From assembly GCA_036417435.1 (NCBI GenBank), contig CM070900.1, positions 116,390,315-116,454,314 on the forward strand: a DNA stretch of 64,000 bases, written 5' to 3'. This DNA is from Inia geoffrensis. Its lineage: Eukaryota > Chordata > Mammalia > Artiodactyla > Iniidae. The notes under the pieces are model-generated. The model worked only from the letters and a program-made list of their open reading frames with translations, was not told where the DNA came from and did no database searches. Both the position numbers and the translations under genes were made by a program. Position 1 is the stretch's first letter; each line of letters begins with the position of its first letter. This document shows, piece by piece, positions 8,906 to 19,684 of the stretch.

Positions 8906-11645
8906 TGAGTGGGAGGGGAAGAAGTAAAGATTGGGAGTGCACATAACTCTTTCCAGCAGTATCACTGTGATTTTCTCATACAGCTTCACCTGGGAAGACT
9001 GTCTACATATCTGGTAAATACTACCCAAGCCGCAGACTAACTCTTAAAGGGTAGCAAATGGAGAAATCCTTTTAAAAAATCCAGGGTGTTCGAACGGCAG
9101 TGGTAACGACACAGAACTTTTTTCCCCAATGTACTATGAAAACAATGCACTATTGTTGCTCCTGAAACCAAAAATTTAAGTGTAACCCTGCCTCAAGCTA
9201 CTTCAAGAATCATTCCAACAAAGTTCTCCAAAAGGATCTACCAAAGTAACTAGAATCTTGAACACTGAGTTTTCAATTCTTAGTATGTCTTTATGAAGTA
9301 TCTACCATGTGTATGCATTGTCTGTTCAGAGCACTGTCCATCCAGAAACATCTTTATGAAGCCAGGATATGTTAAACTGACTGGCCAATCTGCTCCACCG
9401 TGAGAAATGAGTTGATCAATTGTCAAACAAGGAGAGTTTTTTTAGTATGGGTGAAACACCACTGATTTGTGAGGAAGAAAAGAAGAAATTCCACAATAAT
9501 TTTCTTTTCATTCCCCAAAACTTTGAGACTATTGTGTAACCACATTCATCATCTACTAGTACCTCATTATAAACCATTGTTGGATGAGAAACCATACTAA
9601 AGTATTTGCTGTTTACATGATTTACTGCTCTAGTGTATGTAAGTTATAAATGGTATGAGTGAGAGCATGCTTATAATTAGAAAGTCTATTTTTAAACAGA
9701 TTTAGAAACACAAAGTCATCTCTGTAGTAAAGAAAATACGGAAAAGGATACTTAGGTAAAATTGTTAAAATTATGATAGATCGATTTTTTGAAAATTTAG
9801 GAAACCATCTATTCAATTATAATTCCAGTTTTCAATTTGGTAGTCTGTTTTCTGTCTCTTCATTTGAAAAAAAAATGTTTCATTTCCAAAAAGGAATACC
9901 AATAACGTTTTCAGTTGCCTCAAGATTTTTCTTTGGCCACAATTGCCTATTTTCCGTAATTGAATTTCCCAATGACAGTCCCATGAACTTTATTGTCAGG
10001 TTGACTAGCCAAAAACACTCTCTTCTCCCCTCCCAAGATGAAGAATTTAAGGGATGTTAAACACAACTAACATGAAATTGGGAAAGACAATGACTTGTTT
10101 TTAACCACAGAAAGGCATAACAATACTTAGTTGGCCCAAAATTTTGGAAGAAAATAAGTTCTTTTCCAATATTCTGAAATGTTACATTGGCCATGTCAAA
10201 ATGAGGTTACTTTGTCCCTAGGACAACCCTGATATTCCTGAGAGTCACCCCCCAAACCTCACATTCTACTAAACCTGGTCTGTTACTCCCCTAAGAGAGA
10301 GGTTATGGTGCCCTCCTCCACTGACAAGAGACACATTAGGGGCTGGAGCCCTGCGCTTGGCTGCAGGTCTTATTTTAGCAGTGGACACCTGATTTTCAAA
10401 GGTTACCTTTCCCAAATTAAAGGTAGAATGAGACAGATAATGTGAGGGCTCCCCTGTGCTGACTGCAGTTTGCTTACATAAGATCCTTTAAGTTTCTCAA
10501 TAAGAAACCATACTTCCAGGTGATAAATGGGTCAAATTCACAGAATATTGAAAGTGTGGGAGGGAGGTTGGGAGGCTTGCTTTCTTTCTATTTCCAGAAT
10601 GTGGTATAACTGGGATACTCACAAGATTCTGGTCTAAAGAAAGAAAGAAAGCCATGAAGTATTAGAAAAGTGTGAATATAACAACTGGGAAACACCTCTG
10701 TGATTTCTTTTTATTTTGCTACTACTAAGTATTTTTTTTGTACTTTTTTCGTTGCTTTTAACCACCTTCCTATTTGTCTTAATCTATCTCCTCTTAAATG
10801 TAAAATAGTCCTAATTGCCACTGTGGTTATATGATCCAGTGATATCTGTAATAAATACTCTGATTCAAACAATTACCATTATATTCAAGCATAATGATCC
10901 AGTGGACATCTGCCTTATCTGAACTCTCACTCCTACCACTCACCTAGGTAGGACACATAGAGAATCTACTTGTACTGCCCTTCCTGGGTCATTACTAGGA
11001 CTAGAGAAAAATTACCTCCTACATCATTTTCATTCTACAATCAGGAATCCTCACTGAACACACATGTTTCCACTCTACTCCCATTCTCCTTCTCTTGTGG
11101 CTGATAAAAGAAAGACTGAAGTTCTGGGTCCCAGGCCAAGCTACAGAGGAATGTAAAAGAACAGAATGAATATGAGAATGGGGAAAAAAGAAGGAAAAAC
11201 ATGTGTACATGTTAGTTTTTGATGAATGAGTAATTGCTATCTAGCTTTCTTGCCTTCTAGTCTCATCTGCCTCTTTTTATGTTAGTGAAGGAGCTATCTC
11301 CTTCTTTTGCTTTCTCAGTAAAAACTATCAATCTTATCTATCAGAACCTTTCTTCAGAGTCCCAAATTAGCTTCAGTTTTTGCAATAAAAGTTGGCATGA
11401 AGACTCTCTTTTTTTTCCCAGCACGATATGCGCAACTAGAAACGAGGTACCCTGATGTCTACATGTTTCACTCATTAAAGACAATTAATCCATTTTGGCC
11501 CACCGAAGCTAAATCTTCCATCAACAATTTCTTCTTCCATTTTTTAAACACTCTTAAAGATACTTGGTGAGCACACTGACTCCAGAGTCAGCTGATGCTG
11601 CCTCTATCTTAATGGGTGTTCTTTGCAGGCTCATTACCTGTTTCT
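8906..11645. other. Unique sequence, no gene recognised
   Basis: No open frame with family resemblance. There is a short GAAA run at 10635-10651. I cannot assign the region near 10230-10480. Confidence 0.5.
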
Positions 11646-11646
11646 T

Positions 11647-11691
11647 CCCCCACTCCCCACCCCCCACCCCCCCCCCCCCCACCCCCCCCGC
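11647..11691. repeat. C-rich low-complexity tract
   Basis: A run of cytosines broken by single A or T bases, including C14. The complementary strand is G-rich with several G4+ runs. Confidence 0.9.
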
Positions 11692-11859
11692 CAGGCTGCT
11701 TTGTCAATTTATATAAAGCAGCTGTTTTTCAACTAATTACATTATATTGTTGAGGACAGTACCAAGATCAATGCCAGAGACAGGTAGATTTCTGGTGGGT
11801 TGGCTCTGCATCCTGAAACAGATATGACTTTTTATTTCTTCTGTTATTTCAGCAGCATC

Positions 11860-12010
11860 TTAAAACCTAGAAGGAATCCGTAGAGACCAACTGATCCATC
11901 CCTCTGTCTTCACACTGTTAAAGGATTATTTTTCACATTTATATTTGAGGCAGTTGAGGCTCAAAGAGGTTAAGGGACTTGCTGAATATGTCTGTTAATA
12001 AAAGGCACTA
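11860..12010 (-). mobile_element. MIR-like (MIR3 type) fragment
   Basis: GAGGCAGTTGAGGCTCAAAG followed by AGGTTAAGGGACTTGCTGAA is the reverse-strand MIR-type core. The ends are diffuse. Confidence 0.65.
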
Positions 12011-12179
12011 TATAGCCCACACCTCCATGCACTCTCATGCATGGTACTGTATGCTGTTCATTATGCCCAGGAAGGACAAAGTAAAAAGGCCTGTTTCATA
12101 CTGTCCATAAGTTTCCAATCTTGAAAAATATCCCCCACCTACACATAAAACCCAAAATATTATATTCCAGTGAACAAAT

Positions 12180-12350
12180 TACCAGCTACCTGACCTGGAT
12201 TAAATTGTACCAATTTCTTTAAACCTCAAGCTCTGTTTTCATAAAATGAAGAAAATCGTAACTGTTTTCATAGAGTTCTTTGAGGACTAAATAAGTTAAC
12301 ATATAGAAATCAGCCTAGCATATATAAACAGTAGCTATTATTATTCATTA
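12180..12350 (+). mobile_element. MIR fragment
   Basis: Forward MIR: AATTTCTTTAAACCTCAAGC, a degraded TTTTCATAAAATGAAG, TTCTTTGAGGACTAAATAAG and AGCCTAGCATATATAAACAG, ending with TAGCTATTATTATT. Confidence 0.8.
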
Positions 12351-12354
12351 AATC

Positions 12355-12890
12355 CTGGTGAGTTAGATATTTAAATTTCCCCAACAGCTTGAATGAGATA
12401 TATTTAGGAAAAACAAGATAAGGTACTGCAGGTAATAAACATGAAATACTAACCTAAGGAATAGTAGAGACTAGGTACACAAACAGCTTCATAAAGGTGT
12501 TATATAATATGGCATTAACCATTGGCTCGGACAGATAGGAAAGAAGGTTGATGAGGAATAGCTGGCTTCTGAGATTGAGCGTTAGAAATGAGAACTTTAC
12601 TCTCTTATAGTGTCCTTTGCAGTTATCAGATTGCGCCTAAAGTGACTCCATTAGATAGCAATGCAGTTTTTCTTCCATAAACTAGAAGCAGCCGATTCAA
12701 AATCCCTGACTTCTTTAAGGAACAGGTAGGAAGGGACAGAGCTCAGAGACCCGGATGATGTTGTGGAGCAGGGGCAGAACACGGCTGCACCATGCATGTC
12801 CAATCATATATGGTTTAAGACGCGGCTTATGGATAGCAACAATGATAAGAACAGAATCCTCCGTATGCTAATCATTGTTCCCACTGAAGG
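12355..12890. other. Unique sequence, no gene recognised
   Basis: Nothing beyond ordinary AT-rich sequence; it leads into the promoter-like block. Confidence 0.5.
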
Positions 12891-12943
12891 CCCCAGAGGC
12901 TCAGGGGAGGGGCAACCCGCCGACGCGGAGCCGTTTCTCTTAC

Positions 12944-13110
12944 CTTCTAATGCAGTCTGTCTTGGTGTCTGTGGTGCAGCGGGTTCTTCAGCCTCACCCC
13001 CGTGCTCTAGGACTCTCTCAGCGATGTCCTGTTCACGGATAGTTAGCTCTTACTGAGACAGGACGCCAAGTCAGGAACGACCTCGTCGCCATCTTGATGA
13101 CGTCACTCTC
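12944..13110 (-). promoter_or_regulatory. Candidate promoter and first exon, reading leftward
   Basis: Seen: on the minus strand a perfect CRE palindrome TGACGTCA (13098-13105) is followed at once by CAAGATGGCGACGAG (13096-13082), a YY1-type motif often placed at transcription starts. About 140 bases later ATTAGAAG|GTAAGAG gives a consensus splice donor, with the last exon base at 12944. CpG is far denser here than in the nearby unique sequence. The ATG inside the YY1 motif opens a frame of only 19 codons; another frame stays open from 13049 to the donor without an ATG. Inference: a noncoding or 5' UTR first exon whose gene runs leftward. No downstream exon was recognised. It could be a lncRNA promoter or a decayed first exon. 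Confidence 0.5.
13098..13105. promoter_or_regulatory. CRE palindrome TGACGTCA
   Basis: A perfect 8-bp CREB/ATF consensus, next to the YY1-type motif at 13082-13096. Confidence 0.65.
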
Positions 13111-13191
13111 TGGCTCTCCCAGCTGCAGGTGATACTCTGAGCGCCTTCGTTTGTTTCAAATGCTGTCTTTATTGGCATTTAAGACACCACA

Positions 13192-13393
13192 CCACCTGGT
13201 CTTTTTTTTTTTTTTTTTTTTTTGCGGTACGCGGGCATCTCACTGTTGTGGAGCACAGGCTCAGCGGCCATGGCTCACGGGCCCAGCCGGTCCGCGGCAT
13301 GTGGGATCTTCCCGGATCGGGGCACGAACCTGTGTCCCCTGCAACGGCAGGCGGACTCTCAACCACTGCGCCACCAGGGAAGGCCACCTGGTC
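13192..13393. repeat. Target-site duplication of the SINE
   Basis: ccacctggtc at 13192-13201 and 13384-13393, identical over 10 bp. Confidence 0.85.
13202..13383 (-). mobile_element. tRNA-derived CHR SINE, short form
   Basis: Reverse copy: the poly(T) (A tail) at 13202-13223, then GCGGTACGCGGGCATCTCAC and, at the far end, the tRNA-like promoter region near CACTGCGCCACCAGGGAAGG. The A box and B box (complement of GGTTCGTGCCCC near 13318-13330) are visible. It lacks some of the middle found in the other short copies (the GGCTCCGGACGCGCAGG part). Flanks ccacctggtc match on both sides. Confidence 0.96.
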
Positions 13394-13394
13394 A

Positions 13395-16300
13395 TTTTTA
13401 TTTGTAACCATTCTATCCAACTGACTGTGGCTGTCCAGTGCTTGTGCAAGTTTACCCAGCTGCTTTCCTTTCAGCCCCTACAAAATAAGCCCTATCCAAT
13501 GACAAAGTTTTTAAATTTCTTGGTAAATGAGATTCCCTTTATTGATGGAATTTGGGTATTTCTACCTTCTACTAATGCCAGAACTGAATTATGACAGCAA
13601 TAATTAGACAGAATTTACAAGACTGTATCTTTACAAGGAGACCGTTAACATTATAGCTCTTCATTTTTTTAAGAAGGAAGATTCAGATTGGTTTTAACTT
13701 TGTTGGAGCTCATTCACTCCTCTGCTAGTTACGCGTCCTGGTCAGAGAGTGGTGAAGTGGAGAGTCTAGGAGGTGCCTGTTGCCAACATTCAGAGTTCTG
13801 TCAACCTCTTTTTCATATCAGCTCTTCTGCGTATGGAGGAACAATTCATACTCTTGCTAAAGCTAGAAAAGTGAAGCATCTAGAGATATTGCTTTCCCAT
13901 AAAGTAATAATGCTCCATTAGCTGTTTTGCTGTTACACGTTTCACCGCAGACGACTCTTCTTTAAGCTGCCTTCCCGTATGTGACCCTGTGATAAATTTT
14001 ATCAGTGGTCAGCGGGACGGGACTGCAGGCTGGGCAGGAGCACAGTGGCTTTTTATCTAGCTTAGTTCCCTCTGCCATGCCCCCCCACCCAAAGCGGCAT
14101 TTTCTGGGTATAATTTATGTTGTGGCATTTCTGTCAGTAGATGTGGTGTCAGCATTTTGTGTTCCTAATGGAAGTTTACATGGAAATGAGATACTTAGCC
14201 ACAGAGTAAAATTACAGGTGGGATAAAACTAATAAAAATTGTAATGCAAAGGTGTTTGTGCCTGCTCGTATCTTTAAAAAAATTTTTTTAATGAGGATTG
14301 TCTTTAGCCGGGAAAGCTTGTTTTCCATGGCTAAAATCCTGATATAAGTAATATGAATAGAGTTAAAGCTAAAACTGTCAGCACTTATATTAAAAGCTTC
14401 TCCATTGCACAGGCCTTATACCACTGGGATAATATTTTACATTAAAATGATATTTAAAGTTTTAGAACCCAGAATGTTTAATAAAATTCTGTGGTGTCTG
14501 TACCTTGGGAAAAAAATATGTACATATGATGTATATTTTTGTAAAGTTAAAAAACTCAGCTCAGTGCAAATTTTATTGGAGAAATGATTTTCCTGAATAA
14601 ATAGTCCCACTGCAGGATAGTGAGAGTATTTAGAAATAGCTGCATATTGCATTAGAAATGAAATAGAAGCATCGTTTAGACTTCTTAGCAAAAGGCCTCC
14701 AAGATAGCCCAAGCTCTGGAGTTATTTAGACTCTCAACTTCTCCATCCTAAAAAGGGGTTTTACACAAATGGGATCCTTATTCACTCTGAGGGACAGCAG
14801 ACAGTGGAGGCACAGTTAGTGTGCTTTCATGCATCTACAACCTCTCTGTTCCCATCTCATTCTTTTCCTCATAGAGAACACATTCCCAAGAAGCCGAGCA
14901 GCACATAGACATCGTAATCCTCTAGACGGAGTTTCACTACATTATCATAGGAAGCTTCCTGCCATTGAATTAGCAAAAGACTTTATCACTTACATTCCCA
15001 TGTGTTTCTGAAGTATTTTTTAAAATATCTTAATGGCATTTTCTGCCTTACTAGAATTTTCTAGTTGATCCATTCATCGAATGGACTGTATCTTTGAACA
15101 TTTTCTAATATTCTGAGCTGAATGTGAATGATGATTAGATTATGCATAAAGATGTTCAGAAAGGAGATTTACTTTTGTGAATGATGCCTGTGTTTCTGAA
15201 ACAATTTTCCTCAAGTCAAACTGGTGAGAAAGACTTGAACTCCATCAGTTGAAAAATTTCACCCTTTGCAAATGATTTAAGGACCTGTCCTTAGTAATTT
15301 TGATTAAAGGTGAATGTTCTGACACTCGGTCCCTATCTCAGAGGTGTATCTACCAGTGTCCTGCTAGGATTCTGAATAGACAGCAGAGCAGCAGACACAG
15401 CTTACACATACCAAAATGCCCATATATGTATTCAGCTTTGTAAATATGCCTTTAAAAATACCTCACCATATTTAGCCACTCCTAAATATGTATTTACACA
15501 AGTCTACACACTGTAAGTGTTTACCTGGGAGACAGGAACAGTCTCTCTGGTAAATAATATGGGTTTTATAGCCTTTCATGAAGGAATTTTTTGTTTGCTA
15601 TGTAAAAAAAATCATCTCCTCTCAGTTATAATTTAATAAAATTTTCCTTTCCCTGTAAATTTACTGCAAAGCAATTGAGGTAAAGCCTTGTGATGTTAAA
15701 AAAAAAAAAAAAAAAAAGACAACACTGGTGTTACCTTTGGGTACAGAGTGGCTTTGATTCATTTTGCTAAAGACTACAGAGAGTAGAAAACATGGATATG
15801 ATTTCTGAAAACCAGACAAATAAAAATAACCTGTCAGATATATTTTAGAGCTAAGGCTATCGAGTAATTACCTATTTTTTCAGGTTAAAGAAAAAAAAAA
15901 AAACAACCTCTAGGAAGATCCAAATGATTTAAACTACTTTGCCCTGAATTTTCTAGATCACTGCTTAAATTTACACTTTATATTACATGAATGGATGTAG
16001 GCTAAACATTTTTCAACTCATAAGCAAAACTGTGTTAAATCTAAGATATGATCAAATTCTTATAAAAAAGCAGCATTGCCCAGTACACCAGTTCAAGGAC
16101 AGGAAATTTTCAGTGCATACTCTTAACTTGCAAATACATGGCCTTGAGCAATTGAGTTGATCTGACTTATGATTCTGAATTTGTAAATTAGGTTGTGATC
16201 TACCCTAGACCTAATGAATGATGGAGCTGTACTCAGATATTAAGTACTGAATATTAATAGCAAAAATATATCTTTTTTAAAAAGACACATTTTTCTTTTC

Positions 16301-16518
16301 TTTTTTTTAATTGAAATACAAAGTGAAATAACACATGATGCTTGGAATTAAAGGGATGTCTCGTTACTTGGTAGGTTCTCACAATTTATTCACTATCCTT
16401 CTCCCCACATTTGCTCTCCCCTTATTAAGGCTTTTGAAATCAACTAACATTGAGCAACTGACATTACCTTTTGTGAGCCATTTTAGGGTCCCAGAAATGG
16501 ATATGGCTTAATTTGGAG
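13395..16518. other. Unique AT-rich sequence, no gene recognised
   Basis: An A20 run at 15698-15717 and an A-run near 15890-15903 are the only low-complexity marks. No upstream polyadenylation context or target duplication was found for either. Confidence 0.5.
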
Positions 16519-16529
16519 TCCTTTACAGA

Positions 16530-16725
16530 ATTTTGTGTGTGTGTGTGTGTGTGGTACGCGGGCATCTCCCGTTGCGGAGCACAGGCTCCGGACGCGCAGG
16601 CCCAGCGGCCATGGCTCACGGGCCCAGCCGCTCCGCGGCACGTGGGATCTTCCCGGACCGGGGCACGAACCCGTGTCCCCTGAATCGGCAGGCGGACTCT
16701 CAACCACTGCGCCACCAGGGAAGCC
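16530..16725 (-). mobile_element. tRNA-derived CHR SINE with a CA tail
   Basis: A reverse short-form SINE with the promoter end at CACTGCGCCACCAGGGAAGC. Instead of a poly(A) tail, the 3' end (left side here, about 16534-16552) is a TG/CA microsatellite leading into GGTACGCGGGCATCTCCCG. Flanks cctttacaga occur at 16520-16529 and 16726-16735. Confidence 0.95.
16534..16552. repeat. TG microsatellite in the SINE tail
   Basis: About nine TG units where the A tail of the SINE should be. Confidence 0.9.
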
Positions 16726-16739
16726 CCTTTACAGATTTT

Positions 16740-18845
16740 TAAAGGGAGGATCTCTCAGAAGAGATCACTCTCCTCATCAGCTCACTTCCTTCTAGAAAAT
16801 AAATGTGCAGGATTTCCAGCAGTTTGTCTCTGGAACCGCTGAAGATTTTCCAGTCATCAGTGGACTTAGAGACCTACAAGAGAACAAAAGGAGAGAAGCC
16901 CCTTATATGAATTCTAAAGACACTTAATAAATTACAGCCTTGCATTTAAAGGAGACTCCTCTTTGTTCTACATGTTTCAAAAATTTTCTCTTTCAGGATC
17001 TTTCTGTGTCTGGGTGCCTGTGCACAGAATGTATGAGTTTGATTTATGTTGAGGAGGTGGGAAATGTGGGCATATCTGGGGCAAGTCCAGATATGGAAAC
17101 ATTGCAGGCTTTTTTCAGGATAGAAACATACGAATTTTTTAATGGGCCCAATTATTTTACCCCCACATAAAATGCCTGTTGAAATTTGTCAGTGCAAAAC
17201 AGGTGCTTACATGCCTTCCTATCTCATCTCTAAATGCAGCTTGTAAGAGATAAAGTTTATATATATATATATATATAATATACATATTTTTAAAATAGGT
17301 GTGAAAATGTTTACCTCTTAAATTCAGATGTTTTAAGGTACTTTACTTTTAAGCCTTTTTCTTCCATTTATTCTCAAAATTTTGAAAGATGCATCCTGTT
17401 ATTAAAGATTAAAACAATCTTTTAAAAATAAAATTATGATTTGTTTTACCTTTGAAATGTACTAGAAATTTAAATACAATGATATGCTTGATGAACATGG
17501 AACGAGGGGTTTTGCAACTAGGTCACGAATTCAGATGTGATCCAGAGAGTACTGAATACCCTACAACTGTCTATTATGAGTATCTAAAATGAATGCAACA
17601 AATAAATATCTGATTATATTTCCATACAAATTTTATACCTACTCTGCTAATTGAAATGGAGCATAACGTACTATTTGTGTATTCAGTTTACACTTTTGAA
17701 AATTATTCTATATCATCTTACATTTTCACAAAAGGAATAATAAATCCACTGTCATGCGAATAATGCCCACACATACGTTCCAAAGGACACAATATATTCC
17801 CCACCTTCTGAGTATGAACCAGGAAGATGTAATTCTTTTGGCTCCATTGTAGATTCTCACACACCTAGGGACATGGCAGGTGAAAAGGATCACTCCTGTG
17901 TACGGCAAATCCATCCTGGCCCTGGTGAATGATGTTCCAGGGTACTGCAAGAGCTAACAGGTGAGCAAAATCACTGACCCTCGCATTAGAATCTGTGTCT
18001 GTTAGAAGAAGCACTGCCTTCTGTCTCTTAATATCTCACAGACATTTGGGAAATACGATTTCTATTCATTTACTTCTGACCAGTCACTCTACACCTTAAC
18101 ACCGCTAAGACTCAGGCACAAGTGTGGAGTGCCAGAGGAAGGACAAACACCTGCTATGCTAAAAATTGCCCCATCTCCTTGCCTGTTTTCCTGGAAACAA
18201 AGATGTGCACTTTGACTCTCTTCCCTGAGGGTTCTTTCCTGAAACTGTGACGAGATTTCAGAATTCTCAAGTTTTGCTAGAAACTGAGACCAGCATTTGT
18301 TGAGGTGAAGGGAGAGTGTGAAGGGGGCTCAGCTAGAATTAAATCACAAGGCTTCATGTGGCTGCCAAATGTAATCTTAGACATACAGTCTTTAAAATTC
18401 CTAGGTGGCAGTCCCACTGTAGTCTGTACTGTTGAATCAGTCCTGGATGTATTGTGCTTAGATCTTAATGCTACCTTGTAAGACTGCACAGCATTCAGAG
18501 AAGAGAATATAGCTTCATAGGGGAAATACAACCATATCCTTATAGAGCTCAGCTAAAAACACTGGGACTGCTTAGAAAAAAACAGAGGGAATTTGAAATC
18601 CCCTTCAAATATCTCTGCTATGCAGAAGGTGCATTAGGCTTATTCTGTATGGAAGCATCATGGGATAGAGTCTGGCTGAATATATAGAAGTTTCTATGAG
18701 TTGCCCTGTCCCAAAAAAGGAAGACTCACTGCCTCAGCAGAATTTAGGCAGGATCCAGGTACAGGCTAGATGGCCCCTTGGAAATCTGGGTACTGACCTT
18801 TAAGCCTCTTTCCAGTACTGAAGTTGTATGAATCTACAAAACCAA
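16740..18845. other. Unique sequence with a TA microsatellite
   Basis: A TA run lies at 17257-17280. Nothing else recognised. Confidence 0.5.
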
Positions 18846-18849
18846 ACCA

Positions 18850-19370
18850 CTTGTGGGAGGTCCAAAGGTGCTTATGGGGCAGTTTCAGGATAATGTGAGA
18901 GTCAGGCGATATGGTCAGGCCATTCAAGATGGCTGTCCTCTTGCTCTTTGTCATCCCCTAGTCGACCAGCACCTGCTTCACCTAAAACCTGCCCCACCTA
19001 GTGCTTGTTCTAATGCTTAGGCCAGAACGCTTCCACCTGCTAGTTTATTAAAGGGAAACATCTGCCCTTGTGATGGTCATTAATCTGATGGGCTGTGCCC
19101 CAGCTGCTGGTTTCCTGGTAACTGATGAGCCAACCTGATGTCAATTCCCACTATAAACGGTAGTCTCCTACTTTCTTGAGTGGCGAAGGTTATGGTCATG
19201 TCCTGCCTGCTGTCTGCCGTACACGGTGGGGTGTTGCTCCAGGACCCATTGTTTCAGATACCCTATCCAGTAAACCACTGACGTCTCTGTCACTGTCTCC
19301 GGGCTCTTTCTTTGCTCTCAAGGCTGGGCAAGCACAGGGCTTGCAGGTCTGTGGGGTACGGCCCAACACA
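18850..19370 (+). mobile_element. Likely solo LTR of an endogenous retrovirus
   Basis: The block has LTR layout. A U3-like part contains AAGATGGCTGTCCTC near 18927; a TATA-like CTATAAACGG is at 19151-19160; a polyadenylation-like AGTAAACC lies near 19269; and a U5-like GC-richer end closes near GTACGGCCCAACA at 19356-19368. No retroviral gene sequence adjoins it. The exact TG/CA ends and the target duplication could not be fixed, so class and borders are uncertain. I recognise the style of a class I LTR rather than a named family. Confidence 0.5.
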
Positions 19371-19446
19371 TATCAACTAGGCATATCCTTGTTTTGGTCT
19401 TTTCTAAGCCCAGGATTTCTTCCAAGGAGGATGAATTCCCTGTAGT

Positions 19447-19680
19447 GAATGTGACTGTAAAAAGAACATGGGTTCTACAATCAGAGTTTCCCTGATTGAG
19501 AATCTTGACTGTTCCATTATACTAGTTGTGTACATTGGAGGAAGGCAATGAGCCTACGAATCTCAGTCATAAAACTGAGGAATATTATTCCCATCTCAAA
19601 GGGTAGTTGTGAGAACAGAAAATCATCTGTATACTGCCTGGCATATGTAGTAGGTGTTAATTGCTGCAGGTGCATAATTA
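19447..19680 (+). mobile_element. MIR fragment
   Basis: Forward MIR: AACATGGGTTCTACAATCAGA, a degraded core, then AGTCATAAAACTGAGGAATA, GGGTAGTTGTGAGAACAG and CTGCCTGGCATATGTAGTAG with GTGTTAATTGCT. Confidence 0.87.
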
Positions 19681-19684
19681 TATG

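Noticed and set aside
13151..13594. 147-codon forward open frame
   Set aside because: It runs through the reverse-oriented SINE; such frames recur in every SINE copy of this type.
15640..15717. A20 run preceded by AATAAAA as a possible retrocopy end
   Set aside because: The AATAAA lies about 60 bases from the run and no target duplication was found.
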